Shown here: positions 51,578 through 62,346 of the stretch, piece after piece
How positions within the stretch are numbered: position 1 is the first letter of the stretch
How the letters are laid out: each line of letters begins with the position of its first letter
Assembly: GCA_004154925.1 (NCBI GenBank)
Contig: QJNS01000020.1
Location: 372,001 to 436,000 of the forward strand
Source of the DNA: Monosporascus cannonballus
Lineage: Eukaryota; Ascomycota; Sordariomycetes; Xylariales
Length of the DNA stretch: 64,000 nt
Reading direction: 5' to 3'
Position numbers and translations under genes: made by a program
Notes under the pieces: model-generated
What the model saw: the letters and a program-made list of their open reading frames with translations, nothing else
The model's database searches: none
What the model was told of the DNA's origin: nothing

Positions 51578-53099
51578 ATGCAGCTTTCAGCTCAATTCCG
51601 AACGGCGTAAGCGATTAACGAAGTAATACGTAAAAGGTTTTTGCGTTTAACATTTAAAGGCTATTAAGTTGACAGAAAATATATCTTACGCCGTATCCAA
51701 GGTATACGGACGAAACAAAACTTCGATAAAAATTGTTAAAAGTTATTACGAATCTAGGAAAAAGCTTTAACCCGTTAGATTATCGTATAAGGTTAATTGG
51801 GGTATACGTTATCTTATTTGCGATTCCGTTTATACGTATAACGCCTCCTAATTAATAATAACAACCTTAAACGCCTAGGAAAAAGTTGGGTAACCCGATT
51901 TTTGCGTCGCTATCCTGGAATCAGGATTTTTAAAAGCAGGTTTATCGATTATAGGCGTTTAAAAAGCGTTTTTCCGGCTTCTATTAACGTTTTATTTGGG
52001 CGTTTTTTCCTGCCGGAAGATAAAGTTATCAAATAGAAAACCCGATTTAACGCGGACGAAATCGAAATAATAAAAAATATAGGCGAAAATTATTTCGTTT
52101 TTGGAAATGCCCTTAAGAAAAATATCCTTTTAAAGGATGCGTTTAAAAGGGGGTAGATTACTATAATCGCCTGTATTAATGTTAACGGGCGTTCGTTATT
52201 ACCTTTCGTAATTTTTAACGGCATTAACGTATAACAATAATAATTCCTTAATTCGGATAATAAAATATACGAAAGCTAATATTTTATTACGTTAAAAACG
52301 GTTGGACAAATAACGAAATCGGCTTAAAATAGTTTCGTAAGGTTTTTATTCCCTATACCAAGCCCGAGAACCCGGATAAATAAAAGTTATTAATAATTAA
52401 CGGCTATAAAAGCTATATTATCGAAAAGTTTATGTAAATATGCTTTCAAAATAAAATATATATTATTTTCTTACTTATTTATATTTCTTATGTTTTCTAA
52501 TTTCTTAACGTAAATATATTTGTTATGCTAAAGCGGAAATACCGTTACTGGTTTTACAAACGTTATTACGGACGGGTTTCCGAAATTATAAACAAAACCG
52601 ATATCTTTTAAGCGTTCGTAAAGGCATAATAAAAAATTATAATAACCTCGGAATATATTATAAAGGGCTGGGAAATAATAAGTTTACGTCTTATTAATAA
52701 GGCGAAAATATTAAATAATAAATAAAAAAGGAAAAATAATAAATATATTTATTCGAAAATTAATTTTTACCTTAGAACGACCTGATTTTTTATCTCAAAT
52801 AATTATTTTAGGTATTAAAATACTTAAATTATTTAAGGAATTAATCCGGATCGAAAAAGCCCTAATATAGGTTAATCCAGTTTACGGGAATTTTACCGTA
52901 CGTCTTTTGTTCCGCAAGTTCGCCAAAGCCCTTGACGATAAAACCGCCAAATTTTCCGTTACCGAGGTTCTTAATAATCAAATAATTGCAGCCCTTAAAA
53001 AAGCGAAACCTAAAAAACGTAGGAAAGTACAGCCCGAGCCCAATAAGGGCTTTGTGAAAATGATTTCGGTCAGGAAGGTAAAGGTAGGGCGGAAGGCCC
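51578..53099 (+). pseudogene. Fot1/pogo-type transposase, main part
   Basis: The frame starts near MQLSAQFRTA at 51578. It contains a CENP-B-like DNA-binding stretch (SWVTRFLRRYPGIRIFKSRF), then the DDE region: FNADEIEII (first Asp), ENYFVFGNALKKNILLKDA, INVNGRSLLPFVIFNGIN, and LLIINGYKSYI, where the second catalytic Asp is read as Asn. A later LKRKYRYWFYKRYYGR block follows. The C-terminal part from 52907 is almost clean (FRKFAKALDDKTAKFSVTEV). The frame is cut at 53099 by a chromovirus and resumes at 61238. Multiple RIP-type stops and AT-rich patches around 52440-52540 make it inactive. Confidence 0.82.
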
Positions 53100-53523
53100 T
53101 GTTACAGGAACAGGGGTTCCTGTCTCGAGAAGACCAACCTTTAAGGCCTAGCGCGGACCTGTCACGGCTAAACTCCGGACGAAAGGCTTGGCTCTTAAGG
53201 TGATCTGGTTGATCTAGGTGATCTGGGGACCAGATCACATAGATTTAACAGATCCGCAATACATTTATTTTGAGGAATCGGGATATATAATAAATCGGTC
53301 TTTTATATAAATAATACCTATTTAATTTCGCTTTTTAACTATTAATTTAAGCTTTTAATCCAAAAGTAATTATACTGTTTTTTAATTAAAGGAAAAAAAT
53401 TTAAATTTTTTTAATAAATAAACTTTTAATAAATTATTTTTCGCCTTATTATTACTTATAAATTAAAACCTTATTTCGGATATTACTTATATTTCCAGGT
53501 GGATATATAATAGGTTCGTTATA
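53100..53523 (+). repeat. 5' LTR of the 53100-61232 chromovirus
   Basis: 424 bp starting TGTTACAGGAACAGGGGTTC. The outer ~140 bp are clean, including part of the GATC-repeat hairpin (about 53200-53255); the inner ~280 bp are RIP-degraded and end GTTCGTTATA. Confidence 0.92.
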
Positions 53524-54108
53524 TTTTAATAACTTTTTAATTAATAACCGACGAATGGTTTAAGGCCTAATTAAGTATAAACTTTTTTGAACTTAATAAA
53601 AATAATATTATAGGACGATATTTAGAAAATAAAAAATATACCTAATTCCCGTTATTAGTTAATAAAAGATTAGTAATAAGATTAAATGATTTATTACTTA
53701 TTAAAAAAATTTTCTAACTGATAAATAATATAATACCTTTTATTATTAAATTTTAAGAAGGTTTTTTTTTAATCCCAATAATAACCTTTACCCGTAAGAG
53801 AAATAATTAAGATATAAAGGGGTAAAATAAATAAAGAAAAAGAAAAATATCCGGCTGGAAAATAGAAAAAAAAAGTACCAAAACGTTTAATTAAAAAAAG
53901 AAAACTTATTATAGAAAAACGATTAGACCTTTTGGCTTAAGAAATTAAAAACCTGAAAAAGGAGAATATTTGGCTTGCCAAAAAAACCGGTTTTTCCATA
54001 GTTTGGCTTCCTAAGACAACGAAGCTAAGGGGCTGGCTACCGACCACTTTCGTTGGACATAAGATAAGCATTAAAAAGAACTTTGATTTTATTACTGTTC
54101 GGCGTAAA

Positions 54109-54549
54109 TGTTACAGGAACAGGGGTTCCTGCCTCGAGGAGACCATCCTTAAGGCCTAGCGTGGACCTGTCACGGCTAAACTCCGGACAAGAGAAGCTTG
54201 GCTCTTAAAGTGATCTAGTTGATCTAGGTGATCTAAGTGATCTGGACCAGATCACGTAGATCATATAGATCACATAGATCCACGACACATTCACTTTGTG
54301 GAATTGGGATATATAATGGATCGGTCTCTCATGTAAATAGCACCTACTTAGTTTCGCTCCTTAGCTATCAATCTAAGCTCTCAATCCAGAGGCAACTGCA
54401 CCGTTCTCTAATTGAGGGAAGAGTCTTTAAATCTCTTTAACGAACAGACCCCTAGTGAATCATTCCTCGCCCTATTGTTACCTGCAAATCAAGACCCCAT
54501 TTCGGATACTGCTCATACCTCCAGGTGGATGTGTGACAGGTTCGTTACA
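54109..54549 (+). mobile_element. Solo LTR nested in Gag of the 53100-61232 element
   Basis: 441 bp from TGTTACAGGAACAGG to ...GGTTCGTTACA with an exact GTAAA duplication (54104-54108 and 54550-54554). Same family as its host's LTRs but essentially free of RIP, so it probably arrived later. It carries the clearest GATC-repeat hairpin (54211-54282). Confidence 0.92.
54211..54282. repeat. GATC array with 9-bp period forming a long imperfect hairpin
   Basis: Four GATCTxxxT units are followed by the palindrome GATCTGGACCAGATC and four inverted units (GATCACGTA, GATCATATA, GATCACATA, GATCC). The two sides are near reverse complements. Shorter or shuffled versions occur in the other LTRs of this family (53195-53260, 59068-59120, 44450-44520). 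Possibly a transcriptional or RNA-structural element of the LTR. Confidence 0.7.
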
Positions 54550-56299
54550 GTAAACCGGATACGGGAAGGAATTATTTTACCCCCTGGTTATTACGGAATG
54601 CTAAATATCAAAGATTATAAACTAATTCCCTCTAAGCTTTACGATAAATCAAAAGACCTTAATAGATTTTTAATTCAGGCCAGATTTTATCTTAAGTTTT
54701 ATAAAAGTTTTTTAACGGAAAATTATTAAAAGGTGATAATTATTTTCCAGTTATTAATTAGACAAATCCGGAAATAGTTCGAACTTATTTTAACGGATTA
54801 TTTTAAAAAATATCCAAAGGAATTTTTAGATTTTATTAATTACGTTTTTGGTAAATACGGTTATTTTAAAAAACGAATACGGGCTTTATTCGGAAATCCT
54901 AATAAAAAATAATATATAATTAAATAATTTTATTTTTTTCGTTAAATTAAGTTAATATTTAAATATACGACCAAATTTAATCGTTTAATAACTATTTTAA
55001 ACTTATTAAAAAGTATATTATTTTATTTTTATTATAACGGTTTAAAGCCTTAAATTAAAAACGAAATATATATAGAACTTAAAATAAAATTTTTTACGGA
55101 ATATACCAACAAAGTTATTATTGCCAACCGTCGTATTTTTGATCGGTACCTTAAAAAAAGGGGACCGGCAAACGAAATAATAATAAAGGCTTTAATAGCC
55201 GAACCAAAAAAGATAAGGGTAAGCCTTAAAAGGAAATAAATCTTGTTTCGAAAAAACCTAAAAAAATAAGTCCAAAGTAAAATATTTTAATTATGGCAAA
55301 AAGGGATATTTCAAAAGCAAATATTATTTTTCCGCAAAAAAAAACTTTAAAAAAAAGAATTTCTTAATCCTAAAAAAAGTTAAAATAATTAAATAAGAAA
55401 TTAACAATAAGGCAGAAAAGAAAAGAAATTAATTTAATTTTTTTAGCCAGAATTTATTATTGCTATAATTATTTAAATTTAAAACGATATTCCAAAATAC
55501 GAAAATTATCCTAATTGCTAGGATTTTAAAATTAAAACCTATAAATATTATTTAGGATAAACGGTTTCCAAAATAGCCATAGAATTAAGATGCCAATATT
55601 ATCTTAATTCCCAAAAATATAAGATATATATAAAGGACGATTAATTTTAATTAAACGTTAATAATTATGGATAATTATTCCCGGAACTTTATAAGTTTTC
55701 CGAATATTCGGTATATACTAAAAACTTTTATAATTTGCTGTACTTTACCGCTTATTACCGTAACAATTATTTCGTTTATTTTAAAACCAAAGAAAATAAT
55801 AACTTTTGGCCTGGATAAAACGAAAAAATACTTACCGAACCTGATAACGAATATAAATATATAGAAATTTTCCGATAACCAAAATATTTTAAATTTTATT
55901 ATTTACATCTTAATTTAGAACGGAATTAAAAGGCCATATCGTAAAGATATTTATGTTACACCTTAATATTATGCATATAATACGAATTCTTAAATATGGA
56001 AATATTTTTTTCGGAGGTATACCTTTTTAACTTTATGATTTAAAAAGTGCAAAATCTAAAATTAAGCCAGAAGAAAATAATTATTTTCGGATATTAATTA
56101 AGCAGGAAAATATGGTACAAATATATGGATAACCATTATACCAAATATATAGCTAAAAAAGCTCGGGAATAAAAACGTTTTTTTATAAATAGATTACGCC
56201 AATTAAAAAACAATAAAGGCTTTTAAAAATAAGATATTAAAAAGCCCTAATATATAAGACCTTATATAAGGTAATAAAAGGATTATATAACCAGATTAA

Positions 56300-59200
56300 A
56301 ATTCCTTTGCGGTATAAAAATAAAACGTTTAAAGTTATAATCGATTTAGGAACCGAAAAAAAATTTATCTTTTTTATAATAATAAAAAAGTATCAGATTC
56401 CTTAGAAGTATAAGTTAAAATCTTATAAGTTACAAATAATAAACGGAAACTTATTTACGTATAAAAATAAACGAATTTTTCGAGAAATTAAAAACCTCCC
56501 CGTATAAATTTAAAGATATTAAAAACAAATTTCGCTGGATATTGCCGATATTTTTAGGTACGATATTATTTTGAAAATGCCGTAATTTAGGTTTAGTAAT
56601 TTACATATTAATTAGAAATATTAAATATTTCTATAGGAAAATAAGTTATCCGAAAAAAATAAATAAGAAATTTATTATATTATTAAGAAAGTCCAAATTG
56701 CCGATCAAATTTTTACAGTACTATCTAAATATTAACAATTCAAAAAATTATTTAAAAATAAAAAAAATTACGAATTACTTCCATATAATTAATAGGATTA
56801 TAGGATATTTATTAAAAAAAGAATATTATCCCAAGTTTTATAAAATTTATTATATAAATTTTGATAAATTAAAAGCTTTATGGAAAAGTATTTAATTCGA
56901 TTTAAAAAAGGAATATATTTAATTTTTTGATTTTTCCGCTAAATACCCCGTTTTTATAATACTAAAAACTAAAGACGGAAAACAAAAAATTAACGAAAAC
57001 GGAAATTTGGTTTTTAGAAAAATAATTAATTACAAATAATTAAACGATATTATGATTAAAAACGGATATCCTTTAACCTTTATAAATATGTTAAAAAAAT
57101 GTTAGCAGAATAAAGTGATTTACCGTATTTAATTTCCAAAACGGTTATTACCGTATTAAAATGGCTAAAAGAGAAAAATGGAAAACGGCATTTAAAATAA
57201 TATATAGACTTTATGAATACAAAATAATGCCTATGGGATTTATTAATACCTCCGCCAGTTTTTAACGTCTAATTATGATTACGTTTAGAAAATTTCTGAA
57301 TAAGTTTATGTTCGTTTATCTCGACGATATCCTTATTTATTCTGAAACTCTAGAGGAATATAAAAAATAAGTTACTTAAATATTCCAGACGTTAAATAAA
57401 GCAAATATTCGAGTTAACCTAGCCAAAAGTATATGGTATACGTAAAAACTGGATTTTTTAGGATATACTTTTATTTCCGGCCAAATTTAAATTTAACGCT
57501 TTAAAATGGAAACAATTAAGGACTGGCCTATTTTTAATAAGACGACCGTTATAGATATCCGGTAGATCTTAGAATTTACGGGTTACGTACGTAGCCTAAT
57601 TAAGGGATACGGAGATATAATTAAACTATTAACGAAACTTATTACCAAAAAATATATAAAAAAAATTCGAATTTCTAGAAAATGCAAAGGAAATATTCCA
57701 AATATTAAAAAATGTAATTATTAATAGACCCATAATAAGATTACCTAATGCAGATAAAAAGAAACGTTTAAAAACGGATATTTTAGATTATGTATTAAAT
57801 ATCGTTTTAAAATAATTAAAAAATAACGGCAAATGGTATTTAATAGCATATTATTTAAAAGTATTCCGAGACGTAAAATTTAAATACCTAATTTATAATA
57901 AGGAATTATTAGTAATTATTAATATTTTTAAGGAATAAGAACTTTTTTTTAGCAGAATAAAGGAACTTTTTGATATTTACTTTGATTATAAAAATTTTAT
58001 TCGATTTATGAAAACCCAAAAGCTAAATAAACGATATAAAAAATAAATAATTTTTTTACTAAAGTTTAATTTTAGGATATACTATATTAAAGAAAAAGAA
58101 AACGTTTAGGCGGATATTTTTAATTATAAAGGTAATTATGATTCCAAGGTTCCCAAAAAAATATGCAAATATTATAATATAATAATAATAATATTGTACA
58201 ATTATATAAAATAATTAAAAAACCGACTTCCGAACTTTTGATATGGTTCCGAAATTTTTACGATATAAAGGAATAAAAAAAGATTTGTATTTAAAAAGAT
58301 AATTAAAAGATTAATTACTATATTATGGCAAAATTTATGTTTTTAAGGATTAATAAAAACAGTTCGTAAAAGAATTCTACAAAAACCTGTTATATGGATA
58401 TTAAGAAATTTTTAAAACCATTTAACGGTTATAAGAAAAATACAACTTCCCTAAGTTACGCCATATAGTTAAAATAATTATCAAAAACTGTAATATTTGT
58501 AATAAAATTAAGGTAATATGCCATAAGCCCTATGGATTATTATAACCTATTAACATTCTTAATAAAACATAAAACGCCATAACTTAGAATTTTATTATTA
58601 ATTTACCTTTATTTAAAAACCTAATTATTAAAGTTAAATATGACGGAATATGGGTAATCGTTAACAGATTTATCAAATATAGGTATTTTTTTATTTTTTA
58701 AAGAAAACGTAATAGCAGAATAATTAATTTATGCCTTTATTAAATATTATTTCGATAAATATAATATATTAAAAAAAGTTATTTTTAATAAAGATACGTT
58801 TTTGTAACGAACCTGTCATACATCCACCTGGAGGTATGAGCAGTATCCGAAAAGGGTCTTGATTTGCAGGTAACAATAGGGCGAGGAATAATTCAGTGAT
58901 CTGTTCGTTAAAAAGATTTAAGTACTCTTCCCTCAATTAGAGAACGGTGCAGTTGCCTCTGACTGAAAGCTTAGATTGATAGCTAAGGAACGAAACTAGG
59001 TAGGTGCTATTTACATGAAAAACCGATTCATTATATATCCCAACTCCCAAAGTGAATGTGTCGTGGATCTATATAATTTATATGATCTGGTTAAATCACT
59101 TAAATCACTTAGATCACGGAACAAGCCAAGCTTCCCTGTCCGGAGTTTAGCCGTGACAGGTCCGCGCTAGGCCTCAAAGGTAGGTTTCTTGGAGGCAGGA

Positions 59201-60100
59201 ACCCTGGTTCCTGTAACAGTTTTTTACTTTAAAATTTGGTATTAATTTTTTTAAATAAATAAGCACTAAGCTTAAGTTTTAATAATTTATTATCCCCAGA
59301 TTAATAATTAAACCGAAAAATTAAACTAAACCCTGGAATAATATTTTCGAAATTATATTAATTATTAATAAAATAATTAAGTAAAATTTTTTATTATTAG
59401 CATAAATTATTTATAACATATTTATTAACGAAAATATAGGCGTATCGCCTTATATAACTATATACGGACATAAAGTAAAAATAAAATAACTTAAATAATT
59501 ATTTAATACGGTATTAAAGGTTATTATAATTATCCTAAAAATAAAAATATTAATAACAGAAATTAAAACGATCCAAATTTATTTCCAAAATAAATTACGA
59601 TTTTTCCGGTAACGAATAATTTAATATTATAATAAAAAAAGAATTAAAGGACCAATTTTAACGAAAGGAGATAAAATTTACTTGTTACGCTAAAAACAAA
59701 ACGTAATTTCGAACATTTTATAAATCAAAATAAAAAAACTTAATAATAAGTTTAATTTTAAAAAATTTAACTTATTTAAAATTGATAAAGTTATTTCCAA
59801 AACTAATTATCGATTATTATTATTTAAAAACATAAAAATGTACCTTATTTTCCATATTTTTTTATTAAAATTAATACTTAAAAATATTCCGTTAAAAATA
59901 AACCTAAAATTCGAAAAAGATTTTAACAAATACGAAATCAAATAAATACTGGATTTTAAAATAGTTAAAAATAAAATTTAGTACTTAATTAAATAAGAAA
60001 AATATTTACATAAAAAAATATTTGGGAACCGTTTAATTATTTGACGAATATAATGGATTTAATTAAGATATTTTATCGCCAAAATTTTAACCGACCGTTT
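56300..60100 (+). pseudogene. Pol relic of the 53100-61232 chromovirus, split by a solo LTR
   Basis: Protease at about 56340-56580 (VIIDLGTEKKFIFF, KYQIP). RT at about 56700-57560 with an intact active site YLDD at 57317-57328 followed by ILIYSETLEEYKK; RT/RNase H linker at about 57450-57620 (FLGYTFISG). RNase H at about 57740-58150 (LKTDILDYVLNIVL, FLLKFNFRIYYIKEKENV). Integrase relics at 58330-58797 continue after the solo LTR at 59224-59760. Chromodomain end at about 59950-60090 (IFGN/WEP region, NYLTNIMDLIKIFYRQNFNR). RIP stops throughout. Confidence 0.8.
58803..59218 (-). mobile_element. Solo LTR nested in integrase of the 53100-61232 element
   Basis: 416 bp in inverted orientation (TGTAACGAACCTGTC ... 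GGTTCCTGTAACA) with an exact GTTTT duplication (58798-58802 and 59219-59223). Lightly mutated compared with its host. Confidence 0.92.
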
Positions 60101-60119
60101 TTAATATAGCTAAAATTGT

Positions 60120-60425
60120 AAATAATAAAGGTCCCCCGCCTAAATTTAAACCTTCGGCGTTTTAGTCGAAAAAGGTAAATGCCTCCAAAATAGCGTCCAT
60201 CTTAGATATAAGCTATATTTACTTTGCGTTTACGCGACGCCGCTTTTTTTCCATTTTTTCCCGTTTTTTTAACTAATCTAACTCCAAACCTTCTTTTAAT
60301 AATTCTACCGTTTTTTTCTTAAGAAGGTCCTATTAAAAACGCAAACGCCTTAACTTTTTAATAAATTTTTTCGATTTTTCATTTTATTAACGGCGTAACT
60401 TAATTAATTTTTTTACCGCCTCTTA
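60120..60425 (-). pseudogene. Conserved antisense ORF, copy in the 53100-61232 element
   Basis: Minus strand, opposite to pol, directly after the chromodomain: VKKLIKLRR, then KSKKFIKKLRRLRF, DLLKKKTVELLKEGLELD, LKKREKMEKKRRRVNAK, then an acidic/hydrophobic tail ending near GLNLGGGPLL. Stops are at positions where Gln is likely. The basic helical region matches the corresponding frame in the 25960 element in pattern. The finding in a second, unrelated-LTR family supports a conserved feature. Confidence 0.6.
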
Positions 60426-60808
60426 TTCCCTTTTCGCAGCTTTCTAATATGCCAGAAAATTGTTTTTAATTTTACGTTATTTGTATAATAAACGGTCTTA
60501 TATTTTATTTATTTTTTATAACGAGTTCATAATTAAAACGTTATAAGAAAAATATTATTAACGGATATAATAATTATAATTCAAATATTCCGGAACGAAA
60601 AAACAGTTAATTTCGCCAAATTTTTTTAATTAAATCAGTACGAATATTACGGGAGCCGCATTAATTTAAACGAGGTTTTCTTTTTTTTTTTTGAATATAA
60701 CCTATTATGGTAAAATTAATTGGGATATTTCCAACTTTTTCCAACAAAGCAAAATAACGACTTACGGTTTTTATTTTTGGGACACAGATCTTTGGAAAAG
60801 GGAAATAA

Positions 60809-61232
60809 TGTTATAAGAATAAGGGTTCCTATTTCGAGAAAATTAACCTTTAAAGCTTAGCGCGGACTTATTACGGCTAAATTCCGGACGAAAAATTTAG
60901 CTCTTAAGGTAATTTAGTTAATCTAGGTAATTTAGGGACCAAATTACATAAATCTAATAGATCCGCGATATATTCACTCTAAGGAATCGGGATATATAAT
61001 GGATTAGTCTTTTATATAAATAACACTTATTTAATTTCGTTTTTTAGTTATCAATTTAAGCTTTTAATCCAGAGATAACTGCACCATTCTTTGATTAAAA
61101 GAAGAATCTTTAAATCTTTTTAACGAATAAACCCCTAGTAAATTATTCCTCGCCCTATTGTTACCTGCAAATCAAGACCCCATTTCGGATACTGCTCATA
61201 CCTCCAGGTGGATGTATGACAGGTTCGTTACA
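60809..61232 (+). repeat. 3' LTR of the 53100-61232 chromovirus
   Basis: 424 bp. The inner start is RIP-altered (TGTTATAAGAATAAGG); the last ~95 bp, from about 61138, are identical in style to the unmutated solo LTRs (CTGCAAATCAAGACCCC...GGTTCGTTACA). Confidence 0.92.
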
Positions 61233-61237
61233 GGCCC

Positions 61238-61351
61238 TTACGAAAGGACGTTCCACCGTCACTAGGCAAAATTAACAGGAAAACGAGTTTTCCGGAAATG
61301 ACGAAAATAGCGAGGTGGAAGCGGATTGTATCGTTATACGTTTTACTTAAT
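61238..61351 (+). pseudogene. Fot1/pogo-type transposase, C-terminal end
   Basis: It continues the frame broken at 53099: TKGRSTVTRxN, then ENEFSGNDENSEVEADCIVI, RFT and stop at 61349-61351. One internal stop. The C-terminal acidic tail is near-normal in composition. The element's right TIR follows about 80 bp later. Confidence 0.75.
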
Positions 61352-61424
61352 ATGGAATCAATTGATAAAATGGTTATTAAGATATTGTTATTTGAATGGA
61401 GAGGTTATTATGGCGATAGCTTCA

Positions 61425-61473
61425 AAATTGGGTGGAGCGTTGATGGGGTGGAGCGCGGATGGGGGGGTCATCT
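61425..61473 (-). repeat. Right TIR of the Fot1-type element
   Basis: The reverse complement begins AGATGACCCCCCCATCCG and continues through two GCTCCACCC blocks. It matches 44179-44189 joined to 44613-44644 once the solo LTR is removed, with two or three mismatches. TA at 61474-61475. Confidence 0.9.
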
Positions 61474-61475
61474 TA

Positions 61476-62340
61476 AAGGTACCGCAACAACTTTATTCCC
61501 ATGCTCCCATAATATATAAAAAGCTTCCTAGCTACAATTCTCTAAAGCTTAGTTTTAGCAAGACAATTTTCACTTCCCACACTCTATGCAACCTTATCTC
61601 TCGAGCAGCTTAACTGTGACACCAGGAATATTACAGAGGGGCCAGTAGTCAGATAGACCAGAGTCGCTTCTTTCTGAATTCACTTTCCCGAGTGTTGGAA
61701 AATGCAACTCCACCACGAACTGAGCGGCTCACTTACCTCCCCACCAGAAACAAGTTTCTGTGGAACGTTATCATAGATGCTTCTTAGGATAGTACGTTGA
61801 GGGGAATCCCGGACCAACTGCCAGCCTTGCCCTATCAATGAAGTCAGAAATCCGAATCAACAGCCCTTCATCTAAACGACACAAACATACACCTCTTATG
61901 ATTACATGCTTGCTTGCGAGACTCATATTGCCGTTGTATACCTCTGGTCCGATAATGCCGTATGACAACAGCCAAGGTTATAGTTCCCCGGCCTCTTGGA
62001 CAAAACTATTTCGTACCCCAAGTCCTCGAGGGCGCCATGTTTGCCACGGCATAACCAACGGCCAACAGCCAATAATGGGAGCACCAACGACTTCATCAGC
62101 CGAATTTCGAAACTACCTCATCCGTACTTGATTGTGTAGAATTCATGCACAATGTTTGCCCTTGGCCAACAATCCTACACAGTGAAAACGAAAATGGAAA
62201 TTTTATTAGCGGAGATCCAGCGCTGCCTAAGGTGGTAGACAGAAGTTCTATTGGCAATTCTTAGGTGTCTTTATGATTATACGGCATAAGTACCAGTGAA
62301 GTAGGAATCCCTTTTCCCTATAGTTTGATTATATCCCTGC
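61476..62340. other. Normal-composition DNA without a confident gene
   Basis: Base composition is ordinary here, the first such stretch of this length in the window. A plus-strand frame from about 61980 to 62260 is open for long runs but has stops, and I recognise no family. A GGAGGTAAGTGAG on the minus strand near 61740 resembles a 5' splice site, so a decayed intron-containing gene is possible. Confidence 0.4.
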
Positions 62341-62346
62341 CAAGAT

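Larger units (their letters stand above)
53524..55420 (+). pseudogene. Gag relic of the 53100-61232 chromovirus, split by a solo LTR
   Basis: A basic N-terminal region (53820-54108) is interrupted by the solo LTR at 54109-54549. Gag continues through YDKSKDLNRFLIQARFYLKF, then ELILTDYFKKYPKEFLDFIN, YVFGKYGYFKKRIRALFGNP. A zinc knuckle remains at about 55290-55350 (NYGKKGYFKSKYYFSAKK), with Cys and His changed to Tyr. RIP-type stops are present. Confidence 0.72.
53100..61232 (+). mobile_element. Complete chromovirus of a second family, plus strand
   Basis: Two 424-bp LTRs (53100-53523 and 60809-61232) with an exact GGCCC duplication (53095-53099 and 61233-61237). Length is 8,133 bp, or about 7.27 kb without the two nested solo LTRs. 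Gag, protease, RT, RNase H, integrase and chromodomain relics lie on the plus strand. A polypurine tract (GGAAAAGGGAAATAA) abuts the 3' LTR. The LTR sequence is unrelated to the 13890/25960/34159/44645 lineage. Confidence 0.93.
44179..61473 (+). mobile_element. Fot1/pogo-type DNA transposon, emptied length about 1.92 kb
   Basis: Terminal inverted repeats start AGATGACCCCCCCATCCG, immediately inside TA dinucleotides at 44177-44178 and 61474-61475. The left TIR is split by a solo LTR and by a chromovirus. Subtracting the solo LTR (44190-44607), the chromovirus (44645-51450) and the second chromovirus (53100-61232), each with one target copy, leaves about 1,923 bp. That is close to the size of Fot1-type elements. 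A pogo-family transposase relic lies inside in the same orientation. This is the host of the largest nest in the window. Confidence 0.88.
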
